DNA of 14,515 nucleotides from Anaerolineales bacterium (GTDB taxonomy: Bacteria > Chloroflexota > Anaerolineae > 4572-78 > J111), in NCBI GenBank assembly GCA_012032575.1, contig JAAUSP010000139.1, forward strand, positions 1 through 14,515. Reading direction: 5' to 3'. This document shows positions 1-6,882 of the stretch, one piece after another. The position numbers were made by a program, and so were the translations under genes. Every line of letters begins with the position of its first letter. Positions within the stretch are counted from its first letter, which is position 1. The notes under the pieces are model-generated. The model saw nothing but the letters and a program-made list of their open reading frames with translations, was not told the origin of the DNA and made no database searches.

Positions 1-649
1 AGACGGGAAGGAAGAGTGGGGTCGGGGGTCGGGGGCCGGTCGTCGTGAGCTTGTCGAATGGATCGGAGGTCGGTTTTTTGCCACAGCCGTTGGGCAGATA
101 AAAAACCCGCGTTGCGTCGCCTCTCCGCTCGGCCACAACCAGCTTTTCCAGGGCACGACTGGCAGCGGTGACGGCATCGGCCTGGCGCAGCCCCCACTTT
201 TCCTGCCAGACAAACAACTTTTTTTGGGCAGCGGAATAGGGGTTGACCTCATTCCAGGCTTGCTCCCAGTCGTCACTATCCACGACCAGCCGGAATGAAG
301 CACCTCGCCAGCGACGCAGTCCCCACAAACCTAAATGGGCTAAACCGGCGTAGGCTTTGGGTTTAAACAGGTGAATCACGTCCGGCTGGAGTGCCAACGC
401 CCGGATCAGCAGGGTGCGGGTTAACCCGATGTGAAAGAGCAGCGGCAGGCGCAGCGGCAGCGGCATATTGACCACCTGCACCCCACCCTCGGTCCAGCTT
501 TGTCCGGCCCGCGCCGGGTCATCCCAGGGCGGAATGAGCAGGGTGACATCGTGTCCGCGAGTCGCCAACGCCTGGGCCAGGGGCAAAGCCCGTGAACTTA
601 TTGTCCCCTTCGGTTGCAGCCCAAAGGGGCCGATGAATACTATTTTCAC
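1..649 (-). CDS. GT4-type glycosyltransferase, N-terminal part (runs off left edge)
   Basis: About 216 codons are visible and the gene is cut by the window edge. The protein starts VKIVFIGPFGLQPKGT, a typical first beta-strand and Gly-rich loop of GT-B glycosyltransferases. It continues with a Rossmann-like acceptor domain containing PDVIHLFKPKAYAGL (about residues 90-104), an Asp-rich VVDSDDWEQAW segment, and the closing VFYLPNG motif (about residues 182-188) that normally precedes the nucleotide-sugar-binding domain. The likely role is transfer of a sugar from a nucleotide-sugar donor to a lipid or polysaccharide acceptor; the substrate cannot be told. The start chosen is GTG at 649, because it begins exactly at the conserved strand; the upstream ribosome binding site is weak. 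Just after the NG motif the coding strand enters a GC-rich heptamer repeat (18-45), so the link to the second domain is unusual or the gene is interrupted there. Confidence 0.75.
   Translation of the reverse strand, partial: MKIVFIGPFGLQPKGTISSRALPLAQALATRGHDVTLLIPPWDDPARAGQSWTEGGVQVVNMPLPLRLPLLFHIGLTRTLLIRALALQPDVIHLFKPKAYAGLAHLGLWGLRRWRGASFRLVVDSDDWEQAWNEVNPYSAAQKKLFVWQEKWGLRQADAVTAASRALEKLVVAERRGDATRVFYLPNGCGKKPTSDPFDKLTTTGPRPPTPLFLPV
18..45. repeat. Tandem heptamer repeat GGGGTCG inside the glycosyltransferase ORF
   Basis: Two exact copies of GGGGTCG (18-24, 25-31) are followed by GGGGCCG (32-38) and the looser GTCGTCG (39-45). Three heptamers equal 21 nt, so the repeat itself does not shift the reading frame. 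It encodes a Pro-rich stretch between the two expected glycosyltransferase domains. It has the same 7-bp period as the repeats near 4.2, 5.8, 8.3 and 11.2 kb. Confidence 0.6.
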
Positions 650-786
650 AGGGACGGATTTTAGTAATGGTATTCTGGTCTAGCAAATCGAACCGGAAAA
701 AAATAAATTCGCTGTTGTATTTTACGCCTTGAGGGGATCAGAGCTTCACAAAGTATCCAGGGGATTTGGAAAGTTAGAGGAATACC

Positions 787-1734
787 TTATTCAGGCCCTT
801 GCAAATTGTTTTCTGTGGAGTCGCTGCTGGGGGTTGATTCGTCGGTGGGTTCAGGCTCCGCCGTGTCGGTAGAGGTTGCCTCCGCTTCGACGGTGGCCGA
901 GGGAGTCTCTGCCGGGGTTTCGGCGGGGGTGGCTTCGGGCGGCGCGGTTGACTCAACCGGTTCTACGGTTTCGCGGGTGACGGTGGTCACGGTCAGGGTT
1001 ACGGTTCCGGTGACAGTTGTTGTGGGTGAAACCGCAAGGCGGGGAGTCGGTGTGGGCGGTTTATTGCCCCACAGGCCCAGTTGACCGGCTTGGGCCAGTT
1101 CCTCCGCTTGCAGAATTTCAGTCTGAAAACGGGTATCCGGCTCGACGCTATTGGCCCGGGCCAATCCCTGCTCGGCCAGGGTAATGCTCAACAGGGCATC
1201 ATCCAAAAAAACATAGCGCAGCAGATTACCATCGCTGTCAGTATCGGTTTGATCCCGTTCCAGTCGAACCACCTGGCCATTGGTTAACTTTAAATTGGCC
1301 TCATAAGCGACCACCCCCCAGGGAATGCTGGCGGTGTTCGGCGGGGCATCAATCCCCAGATAGCGCACGGTGTAGGTCTGCCCTGGCGGGTCGCCGTCCA
1401 TCACTACCGTAATGGTATCGCCATCAATAATATCTACCACCAAGGCCCGAACTTCGTCTGGCAGCGGAGTAATGGTCGGCGTAGGGGCCGGAGTCAACGC
1501 TTCGACAGGGATAACACGGGTGCTGAACGGGGTTGGTTTTGGGGTTGGGCCGCTGGTGGGCAGGGCTACGGTTTCTTCGCGGTAGACTGCACCAGGAGTT
1601 GCCGGAGTAGCCTGAACACAACCTGCCAACCAACTCAAAAGGAGCAGAAAATTAAAGGCGTGATAAATTTGGGGTAGTTTAGCCCTGGCCCAAACGGGCT
1701 TAATAAGCCGATGCGGAGTTAACATATTGTTCAT
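787..1734 (-). CDS. Lipoprotein with staphylococcal-nuclease-like domain, catalytic residues replaced
   Basis: The 315-residue protein has an N-terminal hydrophobic signal ending in the lipobox LAGC (Cys39). A Thr/Pro-rich stalk (about 42-92) follows, then one SNase/thermonuclease fold (about 95-195), a GLWG-type end (about 220-223), and a long Thr/Pro/Glu tail to the C-terminus. The fold is recognised by VDIIDGDTITV (Asp104, Asp106, Thr107), VRYLGIDAP (Arg124, Asp129) and LAEQGLARA. Aligned by eye with staphylococcal nuclease, the calcium and Arg35 positions are kept. The general-base Glu43 position is Pro132 and the Arg87 position is Asn170, so hydrolysis is doubtful. It is probably anchored to the outer face of the membrane. 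The start at 1734 has no clear ribosome binding site; ATG at 1725 is an alternative. Confidence 0.8.
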   Translation of the reverse strand: MNNMLTPHRLIKPVWARAKLPQIYHAFNFLLLLSWLAGCVQATPATPGAVYREETVALPTSGPTPKPTPFSTRVIPVEALTPAPTPTITPLPDEVRALVVDIIDGDTITVVMDGDPPGQTYTVRYLGIDAPPNTASIPWGVVAYEANLKLTNGQVVRLERDQTDTDSDGNLLRYVFLDDALLSITLAEQGLARANSVEPDTRFQTEILQAEELAQAGQLGLWGNKPPTPTPRLAVSPTTTVTGTVTLTVTTVTRETVEPVESTAPPEATPAETPAETPSATVEAEATSTDTAEPEPTDESTPSSDSTENNLQGPE

Positions 1735-1745
1735 TAAGAAAAAGT

Positions 1746-1751
1746 ATTATA
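1746..1751 (-). promoter_or_regulatory. Possible -10 box (TATAAT) for the nuclease-like lipoprotein
   Basis: A perfect TATAAT on the minus strand lies 11 nt before the ATG at 1734. No good -35 box is seen 16-18 bp upstream. If used, the transcript would have almost no leader, which fits the missing ribosome binding site. Confidence 0.35.
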
Positions 1752-1820
1752 ATGCCAACCGTCTTTCTCAGAAAATTGGCTGTGCTGGTTTAAGTTACCA
1801 AACTGTGATCAAAGACGGCT

Positions 1821-1849
1821 AAAACAAAAATCCCGACCGGAGTCGGGAT
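1821..1849 (-). terminator. Rho-independent terminator after the histidine kinase
   Basis: A perfect 8-bp stem ATCCCGAC/GTCGGGAT (1830-1837 with 1842-1849) with a 4-nt loop is followed on the minus strand by TTTTGTTTT (complement of 1821-1829). It lies 33 nt after the kinase stop codon and separates it from the lipoprotein gene downstream. Confidence 0.85.
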
Positions 1850-1881
1850 GAAAGGGTAATATCGGTTGGACTAACTCCAGG

Positions 1882-2796
1882 TCACTGGGTCGGCAAAATA
1901 ACAAAAAATTTACTACCGGGCAGACTCTCTGGATCGTAACCGCTGCTCTCAACCCAAATCCGGCCATTGTGCGACTCGATAACGCCGCGGGCGATGGTCA
2001 ACCCCAGGCCGGCCCCGCCGCCCATAAACTGAGTTTTGCTGGTACTGTGCAGCGCCACATTTTCGGCAGTGCCGAACTTCTCAAAAATAGATTTTTGTTT
2101 GTCCAGGGCAATCCCGACGCCCGTATCGGACACCACAATCTGGACGAAGGTCTGGTCCTGTTCGGCAGTTTTGGCCAACAATTGGGCGCTGATGGTAATC
2201 TTGCCCCCATCCGGGGTGTATTTGATACCATTGCCAACAATACGGGTTAACGCAGAGTGAAGTTGGTCCTTATCGCCGTTGATAATGGGCAAATCCTTGG
2301 CAATTTTCGTTTCAATCGAAATGTAGCGGTCGGCGGCTGCCGGTGCTTGCTCTGACTCAACCGTATTAATAATATTTCTGACCGAGACCGGCTCAAATTT
2401 AAAGTCTTTATGAGCCATTTCGATGCGGATGACGCTGACCATATCATCCATAATTTCCTTTAACCGGGCCGCCCCCCGGGCCACGCCGGCCAGAAGTTCT
2501 TTGGCAGTTTCATCATTATTGATAACGGGCAGCATTTGCAGCATTTGATTGTAACTGTGGATCACTGTAAGCGGAGTCCGCAGTTCATGCGAGGCCACCG
2601 AGATAAAGTTGCTTTTGGCTTCCTCAAAATGTTTCAACCGGTCATAAGTGGTTTTGAGATTGGCGTTCGCCGCTTCCAGGTCGGCATTTTTACGCTCCAA
2701 CTCGCTAATCAGGGCTAAACTTTGCTCGTAAAGATAATGCTCGCGTTTAGTGGCTGCCGCTTCCGGTTTGTGTCCTGTGGCCAGATACTGGGCCAC
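1882..2796 (-). CDS. Histidine kinase (HisKA-HATPase), probably the C-terminal part of a split REC-kinase
   Basis: The 304-residue open frame has a coiled coil at about 22-63, leading into the HisKA box FISVASHELRTPLTV with phospho-acceptor His70. The ATPase domain has the N box with Asn189 in RIVGNGIKYTPDGG, the G1 box DTGVGI (Asp224) and the G2 box GAGLGL (261-266). No membrane segment or sensor domain is present, so it should be cytoplasmic. The apparent start (GTG, 2794-2796) is unlikely to be real. The first residues, VAQYLATG, continue the last helix of a receiver domain, and the upstream response regulator loses its normal end exactly here. One missing G near 2797-2803 would join the two into a protein of about 420 residues. 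The function is phosphotransfer signalling; the signal is unknown. Confidence 0.88.
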   Translation of the reverse strand: MAQYLATGHKPEAAATKREHYLYEQSLALISELERKNADLEAANANLKTTYDRLKHFEEAKSNFISVASHELRTPLTVIHSYNQMLQMLPVINNDETAKELLAGVARGAARLKEIMDDMVSVIRIEMAHKDFKFEPVSVRNIINTVESEQAPAAADRYISIETKIAKDLPIINGDKDQLHSALTRIVGNGIKYTPDGGKITISAQLLAKTAEQDQTFVQIVVSDTGVGIALDKQKSIFEKFGTAENVALHSTSKTQFMGGGAGLGLTIARGVIESHNGRIWVESSGYDPESLPGSKFFVILPTQ

Positions 2797-3146
2797 GCCG
2801 AGATTAACTCATCAAACTCAAAGGGTTTATTCAGGTAAGCATCGCAGCCAATGGCTTTGGCCCGGTCACGATCGTCGGTGACGTTGCGGGCTGTTAAGGC
2901 AATAATGGGCACCGTAGTGAGTTGGGCAAAACTGCGGATGCGGGTCACCGCTGTAAACCCATCCAGGTCGGGCAGGTTGATGTCCATCAAAATCAGGTCG
3001 GGCTGAAGCTCGACGGCCTTCTTGATACCCTCCAGTGCATTGACCGCGTCAATTACATGGTAGCCCTGGCTCTCAAGGATACGCCGGACCAACATTCTGT
3101 TTTCAAAGGTATCTTCAACGCTAAGAATAGTGGGTGGTGTATTCAT
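2715..3146 (-). CDS. Response-regulator receiver domain (N-terminal part of split REC-kinase)
   Basis: Residues 1-114 form a complete receiver domain: the acidic pair Glu11/Asp12 in ILSVEDTFENR, phospho-acceptor Asp55 in LILMDINLPDLDG, Thr85 in IIALTA and Lys107 in LNKPFEFDEL. After this the frame reads an unlike sequence (SAWPSIWPQDTN and onward) and overlaps the kinase frame by 82 nt. The natural ending VAQYLATG lies in the kinase frame. The simplest reading is one protein, receiver domain then coiled coil then kinase, interrupted by a 1-nt indel. Architectures with an N-terminal receiver and C-terminal kinase usually take phosphate from another kinase or respond through the receiver state. 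The start ATG is at 3146, with no strong ribosome binding site. Confidence 0.85.
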   Translation of the reverse strand: MNTPPTILSVEDTFENRMLVRRILESQGYHVIDAVNALEGIKKAVELQPDLILMDINLPDLDGFTAVTRIRSFAQLTTVPIIALTARNVTDDRDRAKAIGCDAYLNKPFEFDELISAWPSIWPQDTNRKRQPLNASIIFTSKV

Positions 3147-3435
3147 ATCGGTTTCTAATAGTAGTAGAGTTGATAGTAAGCGATTGAACCACGAGGAAAG
3201 ACCTCAGTGCGTCGGATTATTTCATGATAGCAACAGCTACCCAAAATGAATATAGGATAACCCTCCCAACGCCGAGAGGCCAATACACTGCCCAACGCGA
3301 CAATCACTGATAATTATACAACTTTCAGCTATCACATTCAAGAACGTTTCCCGGCTTTCAAATTCGTTATTCCGGCCCGGCGGGTTATAATATCTGCTAA
3401 ATTTTTCACAAAAAAGATCGTAAAGACGGTTTGAT
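3147..3435. other. Divergent intergenic region between REC-kinase and SURF1
   Basis: These 289 bp separate two divergently transcribed genes and must hold both promoters. No convincing ORF or RNA was found. The only clear element is the TATAAT for SURF1 at 3386. Confidence 0.6.
3386..3391 (+). promoter_or_regulatory. Probable -10 box for SURF1
   Basis: A perfect TATAAT lies 45 bp before the SURF1 ATG. The hexamer 17 bp upstream (TTCGTT, 3363-3368) is a poor -35 match, so the promoter is only a candidate. Confidence 0.4.
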
Positions 3436-4218
3436 ATGGCTAAATTGATAACTGGCCCCTGGCTCTTAAAACATGCGTCGGCCCTGGTGGTGCTGATTTT
3501 GCTGGTCAATCTGGGTTTGTGGCAGTTGCGGCGGTTGGAAGAACGGCGCAGTTTGAACGAAAATATTACGGCGGCCATGAATCAACCGGCCCTTCCCCTG
3601 ACCGGTGAGCCGGTTGACCCGGCCGAATTTCATTTCCGTCGCGTTGAGGTTACAGGAGTTTTTGATAATGCGACGACCATTGCCATTCGCAATCAACTGC
3701 TGGGCGACCAGCCCGGCCTGCACCTGGTGACACCCCTGCGCATCAACGGCAGCGAAACGGCAGTTCTGGTGGATCGCGGCTGGATTCCCAGAGGCGACTC
3801 CGACCCGGAGCCGGCCAGTTTGGCCCGCTACGACCTTTCCGGTGACGTCACCATCGAAGGGATTGCCTATCAAACCCAAACCCGGCCCAGTTCACTATCT
3901 CCGCTCGACCCGCAACTCAGAGAAGGCCAACCCCGCCTGGTCACTTGGTTTAGGGTGGACATTGACCGGATTCAGGCCCAAGTCCCGTATCCCTTGCTCC
4001 CGGTTTTTATCAGACAACTCCCCCCTCCCAACACAGCCGCCGAGGCACTACCCCAGCCGGATAGCGGTATCAGGCTGGATGAAGGGCCGCATTTGGGCTA
4101 TGCCATCCAGTGGTTCTCATTTGCCGCTATCCTGATTGTCACCTACGGGCTGTTTTTACGCCAAGAATTACGCCAGGGGAAGGGAGAAGGAAGATCGAGG
4201 GTGGAGGATGGAAGATAG
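3436..4218 (+). CDS. SURF1 family protein, cytochrome c oxidase assembly
   Basis: The 260-residue protein has the SURF1 layout: an N-terminal membrane helix (about 13-29) followed by GLWQLRRLEERR, a large extracytoplasmic domain, and a second helix (about 222-241) preceded by GPHLGYAIQWFSFA. The signature VLVDRGWIPRG is at 111-120. SURF1 proteins bind or deliver haem a during assembly of aa3-type cytochrome c oxidase in the membrane, so the organism probably respires oxygen at least facultatively. No cox or cta genes are next to it. The last residues (EGRSRVEDGR) are encoded by the left arm of a heptamer repeat, so the C-terminus was probably extended or replaced by repeat sequence. Confidence 0.92.
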   Translation: MAKLITGPWLLKHASALVVLILLVNLGLWQLRRLEERRSLNENITAAMNQPALPLTGEPVDPAEFHFRRVEVTGVFDNATTIAIRNQLLGDQPGLHLVTPLRINGSETAVLVDRGWIPRGDSDPEPASLARYDLSGDVTIEGIAYQTQTRPSSLSPLDPQLREGQPRLVTWFRVDIDRIQAQVPYPLLPVFIRQLPPPNTAAEALPQPDSGIRLDEGPHLGYAIQWFSFAAILIVTYGLFLRQELRQGKGEGRSRVEDGR

Positions 4219-4268
4219 AGGATAGCAGAAGCCATTCTCTATCCTCCATCTTCTATTCTCTATCTTCT
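4182..4268. repeat. Inverted heptamer-repeat hairpin between SURF1 and the MttB-like gene
   Basis: The left arm has purine-rich heptamers in register: GGAAGAT (4189), CGAGGGT (4196), GGAGGAT (4203), GGAAGAT (4210), AGAGGAT (4217). The right arm has the reverse forms ATCCTCC (4241), ATCTTCT (4248), ATTCTCT (4255), ATCTTCT (4262). The best stem pairs about 15 bp with one mismatch around a 13-nt loop. The SURF1 stop lies inside the left arm and the MttB-like stop 5 bp past the right arm. It may act as a two-way terminator, though it lacks a T-run. Confidence 0.8.
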
Positions 4269-4272
4269 TTCT

Positions 4273-5796
4273 TCAGCTCTCCTCGCGGCGGGGGCGGGGG
4301 CGGCGGGATGAGGTTTTGCCTGAGCCAGCAGGGGTGGAGCCGGCCAGATGGATTTCCGGCAGGGTATCGCTTTCGACCAGGCCGGATTGGATCAGGCGGC
4401 GCATTTCGGCCAGGGCCAGAGGATCAGTCTCCACCGGCTGGTGAGCCGCCAGCACCCGCTCGACTTCGGCCAGGGTGCGCTGGTGCAGTGTCGGCTGGCC
4501 GGCTTTTTGCCAGTTGTCCCGATTGAGCCGGTCAAAAGCCGGGCCGGGCAAATACATCTCTTCGGGCCAGTATTTAAGCGTATGGTCGGCAACCAGCAAA
4601 TGCTGGCTCTGCAGCAGTTGGTGAACCAGCTCAACGGTCGGAATATCCTCCATCGGCTTGAAATCCCGCACAAAATGAAGGGCCTGGCCGCACACTTCAT
4701 TGTCAAACACCAATTTCTCCAGGCTGAATACCAGCACATAATCAAGCATGCCCGGCCCGGAAACCGAGTTGACCCCGGCCATGGCGGCCAGCAGGGCGCT
4801 GGCAAAGGCTTCCGCCCCCCCCTGCGCGTCCACAAATTTGCTGTCACTCAAAGCCATGTAGGATTGGGTGGGCAGACCCAGCGATTTCGCCACTTTCACA
4901 TAAGCCACATCCAGCCGCAGCGACTCGACCGCTGCCATGGGCGAGGCCGTTGTTTTCATATGAAACGCGGCCGGCGCGCCGCCAAAGAGCAGGGGTGCGC
5001 CCGGCTTGACAATCTGCGCCATCGTTATCCCGGCCAGCACATCGGCCACGTGCATAACGGTGGCTCCCACGGCTGTCACCGGGGCAATCAGCCCCATCAG
5101 CGTCACCGGCACAATTTCGATGGGGATGCCCCATTCGATACAATCGAGCAGATTTTGGCAGGAATCGTGGCTGTAGCGGAACATGCCGGTGGGGGTAATG
5201 GTAAAGATGCTCATCGGACGGGCGATGAGGTCGGTTTTGTCGTGGCGGAAGAGCTGCATCATCTCGGCCATGCGCGGCGTGCCGTGCGCGGTAAAGGCTC
5301 CCGAAACCACCGGCTTGACCGAATTGGTCAGACAATGGTACAGTCGCCAGGCATCGGAGATTTGCGGTTCGATATCGGCGGTTGAAAAGGCTGTCGCCAG
5401 GTAGGCAATATGCGGCAGCCCATCGGCCAGCCGGACATATTCGATAAAATCGGCGGTGGTAGCGGCATGGGTTTCGCCGGTGCGATGATCCAGCACCTTG
5501 ACCCCGCTGGAGCCGGGCACAAAATGAACAGTGTCGCCGCCCAAATAGGCATGCGGCTCACCGTTCCGATTATATAAGGTAAACGAGCGCGGCGTGCTGG
5601 CAACAGCCCGGTCCACCTCGTCGGGCGGAAAGAGAACCCGCCCGCTGGCCGGGTCTTGCCGCAGACCGTGATCCAGCAGCCGCTCGCGCAGGGTTTGCCC
5701 CATCACCTCAATGCCGACTTCGGCCAGAATTTGCTTGGCCTCAGCCAGGACACGTTCGATTAACTCCGGTTCAATAATCTCGATGGTTGGTTTCAT
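4273..5796 (-). CDS. MttB-family corrinoid methyltransferase (non-pyrrolysine)
   Basis: The 507-residue protein resembles trimethylamine:corrinoid methyltransferases of the MttB superfamily along its length, including the [11 protein letters not shown] start, [11 protein letters not shown] (93-103), [18 protein letters not shown] (194-211), [18 protein letters not shown] (265-282) and [14 protein letters not shown] (317-330). The barrel is read straight through with no in-frame TAG, so it belongs to the non-pyrrolysine branch, known to demethylate glycine betaine and other quaternary amines in some bacteria. The substrate here is unknown. No corrinoid protein or reactivation factor is adjacent. 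The C-terminus is an Arg-rich tail of about 15 residues. AAGG 7 nt before the ATG supports the start. Confidence 0.88.
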   Translation of the reverse strand: MKPTIEIIEPELIERVLAEAKQILAEVGIEVMGQTLRERLLDHGLRQDPASGRVLFPPDEVDRAVASTPRSFTLYNRNGEPHAYLGGDTVHFVPGSSGVKVLDHRTGETHAATTADFIEYVRLADGLPHIAYLATAFSTADIEPQISDAWRLYHCLTNSVKPVVSGAFTAHGTPRMAEMMQLFRHDKTDLIARPMSIFTITPTGMFRYSHDSCQNLLDCIEWGIPIEIVPVTLMGLIAPVTAVGATVMHVADVLAGITMAQIVKPGAPLLFGGAPAAFHMKTTASPMAAVESLRLDVAYVKVAKSLGLPTQSYMALSDSKFVDAQGGAEAFASALLAAMAGVNSVSGPGMLDYVLVFSLEKLVFDNEVCGQALHFVRDFKPMEDIPTVELVHQLLQSQHLLVADHTLKYWPEEMYLPGPAFDRLNRDNWQKAGQPTLHQRTLAEVERVLAAHQPVETDPLALAEMRRLIQSGLVESDTLPEIHLAGSTPAGSGKTSSRRPRPRREES

Positions 5797-5803
5797 AAGC
5801 GTA

Positions 5804-5807
5804 CCTT
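5804..5807 (-). promoter_or_regulatory. Ribosome binding site of the MttB-like gene
   Basis: AAGG on the minus strand, 7 nt before the ATG at 5796, supports this start over later in-frame methionines. Confidence 0.5.
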
Positions 5808-5835
5808 ATGCAGGAATTGAGCGGGCTGAACAGTA

Positions 5836-5875
5836 ACGTGATACGTGATAAGAGTTCACACATCACGCATCAGAC
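5836..5875. repeat. Inverted heptamer repeat (ACGTGAT / ATCACGC)
   Basis: ACGTGAT occurs twice in tandem (5836-5842, 5843-5849). After a 12-nt spacer the reverse-type heptamers ATCACGC (5862-5868) and ATCAGAC (5869-5875) follow. It lies between the lipoprotein stop (5911) and the MttB-like start. The same ATCACGC unit recurs at 8337. Confidence 0.7.
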
Positions 5876-5910
5876 CCAACCCCCATCAAATCCCGAAGAA
5901 TCACCTTCTT

Positions 5911-6694
5911 TTAATTAGATTGAAAACGGAAGAAATACCAGACTCTATTTTCTACATTCATATCCACGGTAAAGGTTTCCGAAACGGGCTGGCCTTCGCC
6001 ATTTTCCAGGTAAAAGTTCCAAACGCCGGCAATATAGACCGCCCGCGGTTGCGGCTCAAATTTGATATTGCCGCTTTTGACGACTTCGCTGGGTGGGGTG
6101 TAGCCGATTGATCGGTCGGCAGACGGTTCGGAACGAGTGACAATGCCGTTGGGGTCGGTTCCAACCAACCGGTAACCAGCAATCCACCCATTGTCGTTGT
6201 TCTGTATTGCCGTCATAATCGAAAGAATATTAGCCTCGGTCGGCTGAGTGTAAAGTTCGGCCAAGCGGAACGGCATGGTCGGAATGGGGGTGGGCGTGGG
6301 TGGCGGAGTATTGGTTGGCCGGCGCGGGAGTGCCGGTGGGGGTCACGGTCGGGGTGCGGGTGGGCCGGGGGGTGCGGGTCGGCGTAACCGTGGGCGTGTC
6401 GGTTGGAATGGGGGTGAGGGTCGGCGTGGGAGAAATTGTCGGCGTATCGGTAGGGATGGGGGTGGAGGTAAAGGTGGGCTGGAGTGTTTTGACAACGGTT
6501 GCGGTCGGGGTCGCATCATTCATCGCTACCAATTGATTAAACGGGGAAGCCAGGGTGCAGCCGGTCAGCAGAATTAAAACCAGGAAGACTGAAAAAATGG
6601 CCGGCCGGAAGGTTGGCAGCGTGGTCAAGCCCTCATCTGCCAGCCTTTCAATTTTGTTGAGGTATTGACCCCAGATAACTTTTATGCGTTTCAA
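5911..6694 (-). CDS. Thr/Pro-stalk lipoprotein of unknown function, frameshifted
   Basis: No known family was recognised. The N-terminal part has a hydrophobic segment [13 protein letters not shown] ending in a lipobox, then a long Thr-Pro repeat stalk. The C-terminal domain of about 120 residues starts near [16 protein letters not shown] and contains [23 protein letters not shown] and a final [10 protein letters not shown]; it is rich in aromatic and beta-forming residues. The two halves lie in different frames. One extra base near 6310, within the stalk, splits them; removing it gives exactly 260 codons plus stop. The start chosen is TTG at 6692-6694, because AAGGA sits 6 nt before it and the signal peptide follows shortly. 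It is probably surface-exposed and anchored to the membrane. The role is unknown. Confidence 0.7.
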
Positions 6695-6700
6695 AAGAAT

Positions 6701-6705
6701 TCCTT
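6701..6705 (-). promoter_or_regulatory. Ribosome binding site selecting a TTG start
   Basis: AAGGA on the minus strand, spaced 6 nt from the TTG at 6692-6694. No ATG in this frame lies suitably ahead of the signal peptide, so the site decides the start. Confidence 0.55.
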
Positions 6706-6740
6706 GAGTAGTGAGTTGTAGAATAGCTCCAGATTGTATG

Positions 6741-6775
6741 CAAAACAGCCGCTTCACACAAGCGGTGAGCGGCTG
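6741..6775 (-). terminator. Probable terminator downstream of the aldehyde dehydrogenase
   Basis: A perfect 8-bp stem CAGCCGCT/AGCGGCTG (6746-6753 with 6768-6775) is followed by TTTT on the minus strand. An alternative inner stem CCGCTT/AAGCGG exists. The T-run is short, so strength is uncertain. It separates the aldehyde dehydrogenase from the lipoprotein. Confidence 0.55.
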
Positions 6776-6803
6776 AATAAATAGGCTCAGGGTATCCAAT
6801 TTG

Positions 6804-6871
6804 AGGAACCTGCATCCTTCGATGCGGCTTCGTTCGACACGCTGCGCTGCGTGCAGCGTGCCGCATTCCTC
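6804..6871. repeat. REP-like imperfect palindrome
   Basis: An inner hairpin CACGCTGC/GCAGCGTG (6838-6845 with 6853-6860) sits within a second pairing ATGCGG/CCGCAT (6822-6827 with 6861-6866). The outermost GAGGA (6804-6808) also mirrors TCCTC (6867-6871), with an insertion in the left arm. It lies just after the aldehyde dehydrogenase stop. Confidence 0.5.
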
Positions 6872-6882
6872 GTGGCTAATTT

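Noticed and set aside
806..1084. Ser/Val-rich open frame on the plus strand
   Set aside because: It is antisense to the Thr/Glu/Pro tail of the nuclease-like lipoprotein.
2715..2803. Programmed frameshift joining receiver and kinase
   Set aside because: No slippery heptamer or downstream stimulatory structure is apparent, and other simple indels occur in the window.
3237..3578. 113-residue open frame on the minus strand
   Set aside because: It overlaps the SURF1 start and has no family resemblance or promoter support.
4182..4268. CRISPR-like repeats
   Set aside because: The units are 7 bp, contiguous and inverted, without spacers; no cas genes are present.
4348..5385. 345-residue open frame on the plus strand
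   Set aside because: It is antisense to the MttB-like gene; His/Gln/Arg-rich shadow composition.
6275..6577. Gly/Arg/Val-rich open frames on the plus strand
   Set aside because: They are the reverse strand of the Thr-Pro stalk repeat of the lipoprotein.
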